A stretch of DNA of 64,000 nucleotides from Patella vulgata (taxonomy: Eukaryota > Mollusca > Gastropoda > Patellidae), in assembly GCF_932274485.2 (NCBI RefSeq), contig NC_065884.2:36723540-36787539 (forward strand), in the 5' to 3' direction. The notes beneath the pieces were generated by a model that saw nothing but the letters and a program-made list of their open reading frames with translations, made no database searches and had not been told where the DNA came from. Positions 34,906 to 46,869 of the stretch are shown piece by piece (within the stretch, counting starts at the first letter, position 1; each line of letters starts with the position of its first letter). Both the position numbers and the translations under genes were made by a program.

Positions 34906-35294
34906 TTTCAAAAGTCACCTGCTTTCTTCGAAAGACGGGTGACAATAATGTTGATGTCAGCAATAATTATGCACTTGAAAGGATGGCAAAATTATCAGTA
35001 CAACCAAGAATTGTAAAATTGAAGGAGACTAAACTTCCTTTCAGGCATTATTCGATTTAAAGGAGAAGTTCCAGATATAGTTCAGTGAGTGAACTGTTAG
35101 TGAACTGTTTAAAGGGTGGTTAGCTCTATTCTTTTGAATAGACGAAAGTGGATCAGAAAGCACATATTATTAATATGAATGTAAATAAAATAAAAACCAA
35201 GTACGAACAATCCAAACCATAAGACAGAATTCGAAGTCCTAAAAACGTTATAGGCAAAATAGTGTAATCAACCAAAATAATGTAATCAGCAAAT

Positions 35295-35798
35295 AGACTG
35301 CTCCTTGTATATTCTAATCAATCATTAAGCGTCATCGGGAAAGAATAGATAAAGAGCTGACGCTTCTCACTATAACAGTTAAAAAATAGATAATGTAAAG
35401 AGAATATGCTGAAGAGTTCAGTAAAGCTGCTTAACTCTAAGCCGAGAAAAAACTCATTTCAATAACACTGTAGCCTCAGTTGTCATTGTTACTGTTGCAA
35501 CGATAATAGACAAGTCTCGCTTATCCATTTTTACAGTCCCGAAATGACCTAGTTTGTGTTGAGTGGACGTTAAACCCCATTTCTCTCTCTCTCTCTCTCT
35601 CCATTTTTACGGTTAATCACCATGCATTGTTGAACAGCAGATCAGATTTAAATTTGTGTAAAATCGGACCCATCAGATGGCATCGAGAGTTGATTATGGT
35701 CTTGTCATGTTAATAAATGTCTAATTAATTATATAACATAACTAATGAAATACCTGCAACTGACGTATTTAGCTCTTGCATAATATGTATGTTTATTA
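35295..35798 (+). mobile_element. MITE family M, copy 1
   Basis: CACTATAACAGTTAAAAAATAGATAATG at the left and TTAGCTCTTGCATAAT at the right are shared with copies at 42428-43206 and 50655-51196. A 5'-truncated family-2 SINE (about 35536-35606, with a (TC)n tail) lies inside. The left boundary is uncertain. Confidence 0.55.
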
Positions 35799-35999
35799 TG
35801 TTCGGTGAAATAAGCGAACAATCCAATCTGAACGGCAGTCATTTGCGCCTGCCATAGTATATTCTACGTACACGGTTTGTTTTGTTCTGTTTTTGACGGG
35901 GGTGGGGTGTGTGAAACAGCCATTTTAAATTATTTCCGCATTTTCGATAATGTCTCAGGTGTGTGCGCTGCTAAAATTAAAGTACATATTTATTGTGGA

Positions 36000-37075
36000 A
36001 TAAATTAGAATATTGAATTTGGATTGCGCGGGTGCTTAAAAACATCATACTTTCAGATAAAAATAAGTTTGCGAACAAGTTTTCTTATCAACACCCTTTT
36101 ATTTAACAGAACACAGTTTTTATGGGAAACAATAACATGTTACTATAGCCTACATCAAGTTTGACAGTACCAGATCCATATTTACAATCGTTAACAATAT
36201 AATATTGTTACGAACAGATACATGGCATACAGTTAATGAGGAAACAGAAATGTATGGAATACAATGATGACAATACAAATATTATTTTGTAATTAATCAC
36301 ATAGACAGCTCTAAACTACTTTTGATATCTAGAAATTGTCATGGGTCCTTTGAGAAGCATCTCTGGTGTTGAAATCTCCAAAACAGCACCACATTCTGAA
36401 ATCTGTGCCTCACTCCACAGTAAATCTAATTTACAATTGGAAATATTTAGGGGCGATAAACCATAATATATAGAATCAAAATTGATGAAACAAGATTGTC
36501 AGCCAAAAACAGTATCGCATGTCTGTATGAATGTATTACTTGTGTGTACATGTATGTGTTTTCTATGTTATATGTATTATTAAATATATACGACTATGTC
36601 TAAATATATATGTATGCATGTTGTCTTAAATGGACGTTTTGGTGCATTTAACATATTATCTTATCTTATCTAGCACAAAAATCTTGTAAGTAAACAGTAT
36701 AAGCCAGTCTTGATAGCATTATACCCAAAACAACCTTCCGATTTCGACCCTTTTTTCACCAAGATGGCATTCGAAGACATTCCCGTAAATATCCATGTTA
36801 AGGAGAACACATAAATGTTTCGAATCATATATATCTTTATATGGACTTATTTATTATTTAATTGTCTGCGTTTTTTAAAACAAGAGAATTATCCAGTTCT
36901 ATACTTCCATTCTCAATATTTAGAATAATTGGAAAAACCTTACAGTTTTTGATTTTCATTTACTATAAGGAATGCATAATTCGTCGCATAGTTTTTCATC
37001 GTCTCTTTAGGGCAAGCAGATATAAGCAATTTAACTTGTTGATTGATCATAATATGGCCCAAAATATGACCTTTG
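36000..37075. other. Central part of the fold-back element, no gene seen
   Basis: AT-rich sequence with a short (ATCTT)n run near 36655-36672. No transposase motifs or spliced exons were recognised. Confidence 0.4.
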
Positions 37076-38112
37076 TCACCATTTTTAAGCCAAGTTTGTT
37101 CAACTTTTGTCCTCTTAAGTGATGTTTTTGGCTTCCTGACTTGCTTAGCTAGCTCTTAGGCTTTGTTTCAGCTATGGAGTCTAAATTTTAATTATGGTCA
37201 CAAATGAGTGCTACCGGTAATTAATTAACTCTAAAGTAACATTAGTACAGCATTTTATGCTCCTAAGTAGTCATTTTGTGCAGTGAAACTCATAGAAATG
37301 GTGTTAGAAAGAAAAATAATTGGGACAAGACAATTTAATCAAATCCACTCAAACGTCACTATGTGACCCCAAATGTTACCTTTGACCTTTAAACCACTCT
37401 TAAGCAAGGTTTGTTCAACTTTTATCGCTCTTAAGTGATATTTTTGGTTTCCTGACTTGGTTAGCTAGCTTTTAGACTTTGTTTCAGTCATGGACTCTAA
37501 ATTTTAATTACAGTCACTAATTAGTGACCTTTGACGCCTTTGAACCACTCTTAAGCAAGGTTTGTTCAACTTTTTTCACTCTTAAGTGATATTTTTGGTT
37601 TCATGACTTGGTTAGCTAGCTTTTAGGCTTTGTTTCAGTTATGGACTCTAAATTTTAATTACGGTCACTAATTAGCGACCTTTGACGCCTTTGAACCACT
37701 CTTAAGCAAGGTTTGTTCAACTTTTGTCGCTCTTAAGTGACATTTTTGGTTTCATGACTTGGTTAGCTAGCTTTTAGGCTTTGTTTCAGTTATGGACTCT
37801 AAATTCTAATTACGGTCACTAATAAGTGCCAATTAATTAAGCTCTTAAGTAGCATTAGCACAACATCTTATGCTCTAAAGTCATGCATTCTGTTTCTTTG
37901 TGTTAAGTATAAAACGTTTGCAAGAAAATTGTGGATGGACATTGAATTTTAACTCCCAATAAAATTGGGAGGGTTAGGGGGAGCGCTCCCAGGTATATGC
38001 ACAGGTCACAAAACTTAAGACTTGCCTTTCCAAAATGATCTAGGGGTAAAATATGTGTTGTAGACCTCAAACCTTTTGGACTCAATATTTTGATTAAACC
38101 TCACTGGGCTCC

Positions 38113-38190
38113 CGGACTATGTAGCGAGTCCACAAATAATTGTGGACAGACGGACAGGGGTGACGACAATATATGTCCACATGAAAAGGT
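38113..38190 (+). repeat. Solo family-1/2 cap
   Basis: GTCCACAAATAATTGTGGAC, GGACAGGGGTGACGACAATA and CACATGAAAA form a cap without array units. It lies just outside the fold-back element. Confidence 0.65.
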
Positions 38191-38748
38191 GAGAAACTTC
38201 CAATTTGATCCAACGATTTCTGCCATTTATTTGCTATTTTGTCGTTTAATATTTTTTTTATTTAGGATTTCAAGGGTGTTGACGACGAAAATCATGGTTT
38301 GATGGGATCAATTTGATGCATTTGATATTCAGGTAAGTTGATATACAATAATCAAAAGAATACAATATCAAAAAAACATCGTTTTATCCAAGGTTTCGTC
38401 AGTAAAAATACTAACTAAATACAAAATGAATGGAAGTCAGTTATAACATCATAGGAATGATGACGTCATGGACTTACATACAATAGATGAAAGGTTAGCT
38501 TATTATAATAAAGGTAAAATTTTACAAGTATGGAAAATTATGCATGATTATGAATGATTTTGAAACCCCCTGGATATAACTCATTTAAACCGTTAGGCCA
38601 AACTGAATCAAGTCTATGAATCCACAGACTTTCTGCTGTGTTCAATTTTTTCTGATCATTATCAGGAATTTTTTGTACTATGGTACACACGAAATAATGA
38701 CCAGGTATATTAAAATGGAGGCTACATGGGTGGAATGGCCAGGTTTTT

Positions 38749-38975
38749 ATACGCCCACATTTTTATGTGGACGTATATTGTCGTCGCCCCCGCCATCCAC
38801 AATTTGTTTGTGGACACTCTACAGGTCACAATTTTTATCCGATTTTGACGAAACTTGAAATATATGTCTATCTCCCAAAGATCTCGGTTCCTTTTGATAT
38901 CAGCATGTATCGGACCATAACTTCATGGATTATGACCCCTGATTGCACCAAAAATCACGTTTTAGCTTCGAAAGG
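38749..38975 (-). repeat. Family-1 end truncating gene X
   Basis: A reverse cap (TATACGCCCACATTTTTATG, GTCGTCGCCCCCGCC) plus about one A monomer ends near 38975, where gene X coding similarity (GKGKKCIF) stops on the minus strand. The array element therefore cuts off the gene's 3' end. Confidence 0.75.
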
Positions 38976-38984
38976 CGACGGACA

Positions 38985-39385
38985 AAAATGCATTTTTTGC
39001 CTTTACCATAAAAGGTATTTATACTCAAGTCACATCTAGAAAAGCTGTGTAATCCTACTAATGCACTGGATACATCAGGAGCAAGACATTTACTCAGTGC
39101 TTGAATGTCTATTAGACAAACTTTATATTTTTGCCCAGTAATAAAGAAAAGTTCGGTCAAGGAAAATTGACATGTAAAGTGTATGGTTAATATAGCCACA
39201 TCTATATCTGGACTTTTGATAATGACAATAGAGCAATGTGCAGATGCATGCTTTGTATGAAGGAGTAATCACGTGTCAGCTTCTTCGTGATCTGTCTCTA
39301 ATTCTTTTACAGGTAACACACTAGCGATTTTGTTAGGGATTGATAAAAGATGACAGTCAGGTCCGTGACCAATATATTCATGTCT
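38985..39385 (-). pseudogene. Gene X, C-terminal exon: nuclease-like motifs
   Basis: On the minus strand the blocks read ELETDHEEADT, LLLHTKHASA, SPDIDVAILTIHF, LTELFFITGQKYK, then ALVGLHSFSRCD and GKGKK. The acidic EEAD, DxD and xxCD steps follow the order of the FEN1/XPG-type PIN nuclease core (E-x-E, D-x-D and GCD motifs). In this copy the usual GCD is RCD and one reading interruption lies between the first two blocks. The exon lies between the MITE at 39399 and the family-1 end at 38975. A metal-dependent nuclease role is inferred from motif order only. Confidence 0.65.
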
Positions 39386-39398
39386 TGATTAAGTGCTG

Positions 39399-39834
39399 GG
39401 CCCGGTTCCTAGAAAATTCTTAAAGTAAGTAAAATGTCATGCTTCACTTTTTCTTACGTAGGAAACTTTATAAAATACTGTCTCTAGAAAAATCTCAAGA
39501 CCATTCTTACGTAAGCACAAGTCAAGAATAAGTCAAAAGATGTAGGAAATGACGTAGAATATCTCTATGGTCAGCCATCTTGTTTGAATAAAAAACAAGA
39601 CTTAAGGTTGGTAAGCAAGCCGTATACCTTGCTTTGGACTTGTGCTTAGATTGACAATGTTTAAGAACAAAGTTGTGCTTAAGTATTTTCTTGGAACACA
39701 TTAGAACGTGCTTGAGATTACTATGAAGTCTACCTACAATCTAAGCACAAGAATGTTCTTAAGAATTTTCTGGGAACACAAAATAAGGTAAGTTTACTTA
39801 AATGCAAAGTCTATTTAAAATCTAGGAATCAGGC
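39399..39834. mobile_element. MITE with GGGCCCGGTTCCTAG end
   Basis: The left end GGGCCCGGTTCCTAGAAAAT pairs imperfectly with the reversed right end (AGCCTGATTCCTAGATTTTA). An internal TTAAGAATTTTCTGGGAACA echoes the left end. It lies within gene X sequence, between the QWKKFL block and the HEEADT block. PIF/Harbinger-like by terminus style. Confidence 0.65.
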
Positions 39835-39839
39835 TGAAA

Positions 39840-40825
39840 AAAGAAATTCTATCAAAATCTGTTTTGCTTATTTTCTCCAATTGAGAGAGAAATTTCTTCC
39901 ATTGTTTTGGTGTTCTCTGGTCCTTACTATAAACTTGGATTTTCTGTGTGCCACTGGCGGCTCAACAAAATCTTTCTGGGTTTTTAATGCTACATTCCGG
40001 ATATCTATCACACATAAAATCTAATCAAATACATTTATAATGTTGTGCTTGGTGGTAAATTTAAACAAAAATTTGGTCGGCCAGCTCACCAAAGGTTCAT
40101 GGAATATTACCAATTCACTGATTAACAGCCATTCCGTCAATAAAAATTGCTGAAGGATGATTATACATGTAAGCTGATTCACGTCAACTGTAGACTTATA
40201 TATATTTTCTGATTTTTTTTCTAAAGCTACTAACAGAGCAGCTTTGTTGGTTTTTGCTAGTGACCCTACACTATTTGCCAGAGGATAAGAAACAGGACCT
40301 ACAGAATATGAAAGAATGTCTTTTAAATCAAGCTCACGGTTTTGTCCAATTACTAAAAAAGTCTCCGAAAAAAATTTCTATCAACTTTAATTATCACATT
40401 TTTCTCAGAAATTTATTTTAGTTTTGGAAACATCAGAAAAAGTTTTCAATTTCATACTATTGATCGGTGCAAAAAAATCTTCAGTTTTCTTTATTAGGCG
40501 ATTATGCATAAGCCTTGGCATCGTTTTCTTTCAAATTCAAAAGGTCTTTTGTTATACTGTCACCAGCAACAACCCCTGAACTAATACTAACAAGTTCACC
40601 AGGATTGTCAAAAGGAATTATCATCAAGTCAATTGTGGAAATTAAAGCACAGATAGACTTCTCATCTCTTTTTATTCGACTTCTATCCAGATCTTTCCGT
40701 TTTCTGTGAGGCTTATCCATTGTAGACATTTCTTCACACTGCCGAGTGATGACAGCTCTCTCAGGTTGTGCAAGAATCCATCTTTGAACTGCACTGTTTT
40801 TCCCGTTCGTTGTTTATATTCAATA
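39840..40825 (-). pseudogene. Gene X, middle part: WILAQPERA to QWKKFL blocks
   Basis: Reading the minus strand, blocks occur in order: SAVQRWILAQPERAVITRQ, SRIKRDEKS, LVSISSGVVAGDSITKDLL, MKLKTFSDVSK, KVDRNFF, VIGQNRELDLKDIL, GSLAKTNKAALL, IDGMA-like near 40130, then FMCDRYPECSIKNPER and KDQRTPKQWKKFL. These match a remembered, unnamed animal protein family. The IDG and DRYPE...ER blocks resemble the first acidic motifs of FEN1/XPG nucleases (including D-G-x-x-P-x-x-K-x-x-E-x-x-x-R). Several frame changes separate the blocks, so this copy is damaged. The upstream edge abuts the BEL/Pao fossil at about 40830. Confidence 0.7.
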
Positions 40826-40829
40826 ACGC

Positions 40830-43610
40830 CTTATTTGAACTTCATTATTTCACAGATTCTAGTGAGTCAGCTTACGGATGTGTTTCATATTTGCATTGTG
40901 TTAATCATGACGGTAAGATACATACGGCATTAGGGTAACCCCGATTAGGACAATAACTATTCCTAGACTGGAATTGCAGGCCGCAGTTTTAGCCATTAAA
41001 ATTGACGAGGTCCTCAGAAATCAGCTAACGCTTTCTTTAAATGAGTCAACTTTCTGGGTAGTATTGTCTTACAATATATAAATTCTGACACAGGCAGGTT
41101 TAAAATGTTTGTTGCTAATCGCGTCGGTGCCATTAGGTCACCCACTAATTATTACTCGCGGTGTATCTAATTTATCTTCAAAGCCAGAATGGTTTTCTGG
41201 TCCAAAATTTCTTAGTCTTAGTGTATTATCTCAGAAAATTAGTTGTATCTCAACGATCCTGAACTTAAGAAATCATGTGTTCATACCACTATCCCACTTC
41301 CGGAAAATCCTGTTGTCAAATTAGCTCAATATTATTTCGATTGGCAAAGACTGTGTATAGCTGTTGCTTGGCTTACTCGAGCTAAAACTAAAAATTTTCT
41401 ACTCAGGAAATTAGTTGTATCTCAACGATCCTGAACTGAAGAAATCATGTGTTCATACCACTATCCCACTTCCGGAAAATCCTGTTGTCAAATTAGCTCA
41501 ATATTATTCTGATTGGCAAAGACTGTGTATAGCTGTTTCTTGGCTTACTCGAGCTAAAAATTTTCTACTCAAGCGAACGGTCACATGTCAGCTTTCTGCT
41601 TCATGTCTTCAAGATGCCGAAATTTTGATCATTAAAATTTTTCAGAACATTTCCTACGAGTCAGAGGTAGACTCACTTGGGAAAGGTAAATCTGTAAAAA
41701 TTCTTTTGGTGTATTAGCTGTTGGTGGTCGCATTCTGGGTTATTCATCTTTGCCTATAATTCCAAAGGGTGTTTTAGCTACACTGATTGTTAACTGGTAT
41801 CATAGGAAATTTCATGTAGGTACCGAATGGTTAATGTCCATTCTTCGTGAATAATAGTACTGGATTATTGGTTGCAGATCTGTCATTCGTCATGTGAAAT
41901 GTTTGAGATGTAGAAAACTATTGTTTCGGGCCAATTTATACGAAATTTGGTAGGAAATACTTAAATTACAGCAATGTTTTTACATGTTTAGTGTCTAGAG
42001 CGGCTCACTTGAAGCACTTGACTCTCTTGACACAAATAGCCTGATTAATGCTTATGTTAGGTTTAAATCTCGTATAGGCAAGCCTTCCAAAATTATTTTA
42101 GATAACGGTTCAAATTTGATAGGTCCTAATAATGAACTTAGATCTGTTAACAAAAGGTTGTCATCTTCTTTCACTTTGGAAAATGTTGAATGGGTGTTTA
42201 ATCCTCCCAAAGCCTCGAATTTTGGAGGCGCTTGGGAAAGCCTTATTGTTTTTTTTCGTCATGTGTTCACTTCTATGTCACTATCAAAGGACGTTTCTCA
42301 CAATTCTTTAGTTACCCTGTTCACGGAAATTGAAAGCACTGTGAATTCTCGTCCAATAACTAAGGTAAGTGATGATGTCGCGGATCCTAAAGCTCTTTCT
42401 CCCAACTAAATCTTGCTTCTTGAAGATACATTATGGGAGATTTTTATAAGGAGTTAGTCATTCTTGCTATAACAGTTCAAAAATAGATGATGAAAGAAGA
42501 ATATATTGAAAATTTCAGTCAAATTACTTTATTCTGAACATAGTTATCACCAGAGTAATTTTTGACTAGAAATGAGATTGAATTCCATCTTCACCGATTC
42601 TTAGTATGGCCGATCGTTTGATTGACAGGTGTTAACTCCACCTACATAATCTACTGTCTTTTGTCTGCTGTCATCATATCCAAATTTGTGTTTTACCTTT
42701 TTGGATTTTTATAACAATTGGACAAAATGAGTGAGAGGGTAAATTTTCATTCTTACTTGTATTTTGGGCATGCATTAAATCAATTGAATATAGGACATAA
42801 TATTATAATACAATTATGATAAATCTATAGGTATACACCAGTGGCGTCGTGCCTATTGGGGAAATAAAAATATTTTTATTGATATTATTAAGACAGAAGA
42901 CCTGTTCGTCTCTATTAGTTATCACACGGTCTCCAGGAATTGTATAATTTGTCATTATCTGTGTTTAGTTTATTGCACTTTAAATAGTTTAGATGTCGTA
43001 ACGGTTAATTTCCGCTCAAGACACCATTTAAAATTAAATCAGTCAACGAAATCCTGTTTAAATCCAAGCTGAATCCAAGCCATCCGTGGGTCTACACAGT
43101 TGATTTTGTGCTTGTTGTGTAAATAAAGATCTAATTTATAATTTCTATGACATCTGAAGCCTAAATAAAGACTTGCAATAATCAGATTTAGCTCTTGCAT
43201 AATGTATGTTTAATAGTGGTTCCTGTAAACCTGTTGCAGTCAACTCTGTCAATGATTTTTATCATCGAAGCTGGAAATATGTTCAGCATTTAGCTGATTT
43301 ATTTTGGAAAAAATGGTTGAAGTTATATTTGCCATCTCTTCAAGTTCGTCATAAATGGCAAACTACTATGCGCGATTTAAGGATTGGTGACTTAGTACTG
43401 CTGCTTGATGAGTCTTTACCCTGATCACTTTGGCCCATGGCATTAGTAAAAGAGGTAGGGACGGCAGGATAAGTTCATTAAGGGTTAAAACCAGGTCTTC
43501 TGATTTTATTCGACCTATTATATTATTATTAAACTTGTTTTTTTTAGGAATTGTTGATTGATGGACAAGATTATTTACTAGAACTATTTGTATTATGTTT
43601 TTTATGTTGG
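40830..43610 (+). mobile_element. BEL/Pao retroelement fossil
   Basis: Pieces in pol order are recognisable: an RNase-H-region block, the linker region ahead of integrase, the integrase core, and the integrase C-terminal part near 43240-43430. The wording (FGGAWE and WKKWLKLYLPSLQ blocks) is that of the BEL/Pao family. It is broken in many places and incomplete; no protease, gag or paired LTRs were recognised. A short internal direct duplication (172-bp period) lies near 41240-41580, and MITE M is inserted at about 42428-43206. It sits against a gene X exon. Age: old, but older than its MITE insertion. Confidence 0.8.
42428..43206 (+). mobile_element. MITE family M, copy 2, inside the BEL/Pao fossil
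   Basis: CATTATGGGAGATTTTTATA at the left and the reverse-type end TTAGCTCTTGCATAATG at the right form imperfect inverted ends, with TA outside each. The subterminal CATTCTTGCTATAACAGTTC is shared with the other copies. It separates the integrase core from the integrase C-terminal part of the fossil. Confidence 0.7.
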
Positions 43611-43630
43611 GTTGTTAATTCGTCATTTAG

Positions 43631-44308
43631 TCTTTTTCGTACAATCAGGGGCCATAATTCAGTAAGTTATGGTCCGATATAAGCAAATATCGAAAGGAAC
43701 CGAAATCTCTGGGTTATAAACATGCATTTCAAGTTTCATCAAAATCAGATGAAAATTGTGACCTACAGAGGGTCCACAACCCTGATATGCAATATTTTGA
43801 CACTATTTGCGAACGAGGGGCGGCCATTTTGTCTGTCAGTTTCGGTCCGATTTTTACGAAACTCGAAGTCAACCATTCTTAGGGTGTAACTGTGATATAT
43901 TCACACGTCTTTTTCAATAGAATAAAAATTGTGACCTCTATGGGGTCCACAAGCCAAAAACGCGATTTTTCGTACAATCAGGGGCCATAATTCAGGAAGT
44001 TATGGTCCGATATGCGCGAATATAGAAAGGAACCAAGATCTGTGGGTTAAAAACATACACTTCAAGTTTAAACCAAATCGGATAAAAATTGTGACCTCTA
44101 CAATCAGGGGCCATAATCCATGAAGTTACAGTCCGATACATGCCAATATCGAAAGGAACCGAGATCTTGGGGTGATAAACCTATATTTCAATAAAAATTG
44201 GGACCTGTACAGTGTTCACAAACAATTGCAGATGGACGGGCGGACGGACGGACAGACAGGCGTGACGACAATATACGTCCACATGAAAATGTGGGCATAT
44301 AAAAACAT
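43631..44308 (+). repeat. Family-1 element truncating gene Y
   Basis: It starts within an A monomer (TTTTTCGTACAATCAGGGGC), runs through B and A units, and ends with a cap (AACAATTGCAGATGGACGGG, GAAAATGTGGGCATATAAAA) near 44305. Gene Y coding sequence on the other strand stops exactly there. Confidence 0.85.
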
Positions 44309-44536
44309 TGATGGCAGTGTGAAACTCCTTGTCTGCAAATATGTTTACTACCCTCTCAAAGGGAGGTGCCCTAAGATGTCTGTTTATGGCTGATCTTAGA
44401 CTAACAAAGGTGGATTTGGAATATCTTTCCCCTTCGCTATTGCGTACATCGGCATAATAAAGCCTTAGCAAGCTGTTTAGTTCAGGAGAGTTGAGAGTTT
44501 CAAATTCCGTGGAATGATTCCTAAATCCTAGCCATT
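44306..44536 (-). pseudogene. Gene Y exon 3: Crypton-derived recombinase-like domain
   Basis: The acceptor CTTCTTTCAG ends at 44537. The previous exon's final C plus AA gives Gln, and the reading runs QWLGFRNHSTEF, LLRLYYADVRN, YSKSTFVSLRSAINRHLR and FADKEFHTAINVF. This is the wording of the N-terminal part of the domain shared by QRICH1, ZMYM and KIAA1958-type proteins, which derive from Crypton tyrosine recombinases. The domain is cut at 44306 by a family-1 cap, so the protein cannot be completed here. Confidence is good for the domain, moderate for the gene. Confidence 0.75.
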
Positions 44537-44618
44537 CTGAAAGAAGAAAAGAAGTAAATGGATTTTGCTGGTGAACATCAAAAGGAAATACAATTATAAA
44601 GCAGATAAGTTTGCCTTT

Positions 44619-44790
44619 TTATACGCCCACATTTTCATGTGGACGTATATTGTCGTCGCCCCTGTCCGTCCGCAATTGTTTGTGAACAGTCTACAGGTCA
44701 CAATTTTTATCCGATTTCAATGAAACTTGAAATATAGGTTTATCACCTTAAGATATTGGCATGTATCGGACTGTAACTTCATGGATTATA
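44619..44790 (-). repeat. Family-1 cap and part monomer, reverse
   Basis: TATACGCCCACATTTTCATG, GTCGTCGCCCCTGTCCGTCC and the reverse of an A-monomer end. It lies in gene Y's intron just upstream of exon 3. Confidence 0.75.
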
Positions 44791-45009
44791 CGCCTATTTA
44801 CAATAAAAGGGTACATTTTGGAAAATGGAAATATTTCAAAATTAAACTTCTCATTAGCCACTAATTATGCATTCAATTCATAGTTCAATGTGTCCGGATT
44901 GTCCGTCAAACAGGGTTTCAAGTTAACTTTTAAGATATTTTTTTCACGTTGGTTTTCGTAAGGCCAGTATTTCATCTTTTTGTACTAGATAACCATACGT
45001 TACCATGCT

Positions 45010-45722
45010 CAGGGCTTGCCATGAGCAAATTGGAGGCGAGTAGATGACTACTCACGCAAATATAGACTTGCGCGAGTGAGGCGAGTACATGTATTACTCA
45101 CGCAGAATGATGTGCGTGAGTAGCCATTTAAATTTCATGTGCCTAATGTCAATGCTCTTGTCACTTCGGTGGAAGCGGACGTTGAATAAAGCTATTTATA
45201 TTTCACACACAATGGCAATGCATACTCTTTTATTTCCTTGGCAGTAATATTATCTGTAAATCGTCTTCCCATGACAAGAACGTTGCAAGGGAAACTAGGT
45301 TTCCCTTTGCCATCATTGGTGTGCTGAGGGGATTCGGGTAAAGCTTAGAAAGGTAAAAGAACAGGCAAAACAATTTCAATCCCATCAATTTGCAGAAAAG
45401 ATGCGGGATCAAAAGAATTGCTATTAATAGAAACGACAACATCCGCTCAATTTTTGATTATCCAGACACGGCAAAGGACATCCGCTTAAAAACCGCCTGG
45501 CAGTACGTGTCTCAAAGTATTTTTAGTAACAACAGGTGGCACTGGAAAGACACGCCGCGTGCGCAATAGTGCATCAATATGAAGGCATACAAATTGTTTA
45601 CGGCTTTTTTTTATTACGATATTCAATTATTTCTGATTAAATTTTTTTTTATATTTGCGCGAGTACTTAATCACTCACGTAAATTTGGTTTTACGCGAGC
45701 GTAGCGTGCGTGGCAAGCCCTG
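45010..45722. mobile_element. hAT-like MITE, 713 bp
   Basis: The ends CAGGGCTTGCCATG and its near reverse CGTGGCAAGCCCTG start with the CAGGG typical of hAT elements. ATGCT flanks both sides (45005-45009, 45723-45727), although hAT elements usually leave 8 bp. Subterminal words with ACTCACGCA and GCGAGT recur near both ends. No transposase was seen. Confidence 0.72.
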
Positions 45723-46441
45723 ATGCTTATAAATTATATTGGGCATAAGTGTTGACATTATTCAGTGATAAGAGCCTTGTTTTTTGAAAGGTAGATTATC
45801 TGCTGAAAGTTTGGGCACCCAGTAATCCTGTATTAAGAATCTTTTTTTTTTGCAGCGAAAACATTTTATATCTTTCTCAATGTAAGTGGAAATAATTTCA
45901 TATTCTATACTTATTTCAAATGCAGTGTGACCGTATAAAGGTTTTCAAACATACATATTTCTTTAAAATATTGTACATAAATTATATTTCTATCAAAATA
46001 ATTCAACAGTTATATGAATACTGAAAATTTACAGATTCTCTATTTACTTTTTGAGATAAGGTAAAATAGTAACGTATGTTACACAAAGTTTATTATTGTC
46101 CAAAATAAGATACATTATTAAATATGTGGTGTAGATCTAGATTTTGACATATTTTAATCATGAACAAGTAGAAAAATCAAAATATATTCAACATAAGTCT
46201 TTCAAACATTTGGTAACGTATGTTAAATCAAATCAAAACACAACTTTGAATAATTTTAACAAGATTTTAATGGTTTTTAACTAGACTATCGATAAATCTA
46301 TAGAGCTTGAAGGTCAAACTTGTTCAAAATGAGACTAACAGTTCAATGTTTTTCAAATGTCGCCTCAATTTTGTGTAAATCTTCAGTAGAGACTTTTAGC
46401 ATACGTTCTGACTTTCCACTTGGTTGAGGGTGGTCTATTGA

Positions 46442-46640
46442 TCACAAAATAGCCGACGGGGGGATCCATAATATATCTGGCGGATTTGGCCATTGAAATA
46501 GAGATTTCCGCTTTTGCATGAATGATACTTCATATTCGCCATCTTCTATATCTACGGATATTACTGGACCTATGAACCAATCCGAATCATACATGGCTGC
46601 AACAAAATCACTGGAAGATAACACCTTGTTAGGCAAATTG
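46442..46640 (-). pseudogene. Gene Z, C-terminal part
   Basis: The open frame reads SDFVAAMYDSDWFIGPVI, GEYEVSFMQKR, FQWPNPPDILWIPPSAIL. The pattern (VAAxYDxxWxIGxV...FM...WP...D..W) is a small barrel-like C-terminal domain I know from unnamed invertebrate proteins. The central part of the protein, expected to be long, is absent between this piece and 46880. Confidence 0.55.
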
Positions 46641-46869
46641 TCGACTACCTAATGTCTAGTCACTTTTCCTAACGAAGACTGTTGTCGGCCTCTTTGATGT
46701 AAAGTTTTATTGATCAAGAAAGTTATCAAAAAAGGCCAATTGGCTTCCAAAAAGTAGTTATCCAATAAATATATAGTTTGAACTAATTACTGGAATCATA
46801 AAATTTGTAGGTCACATCAGAGGTTTAGGGGTTATAAAGGTCGTAAACTCGCAAGACAATTTTGCCCAT

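Larger units (their letters stand above)
34064..38104. mobile_element. Fold-back element with long inverted arms
   Basis: The ends GTGAGGTTTAATCAAAATAT (34064) and its reverse (to 38104) start arms that match perfectly for about 100 bp and then at roughly 90% for several hundred more. Inside the arms are tandem units of about 155 bp (AAAGCTAGCTAACCAAGTCA, CTTGCTTAAGAGTGGTT), two in the left arm and three or more in the right. Long arms built of sub-repeats are the style of fold-back and Galileo-type elements. The centre carries other repeats and no transposase that I can recognise. It is inserted next to a family-1 fragment at 34021-34063. Confidence 0.8.

Noticed and set aside
44181-44305. 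Extension of gene Y beyond 44306 into HVDVYCRHACLS-like residues
   Set aside because: Those residues are the translated family-1 cap, not gene Y.
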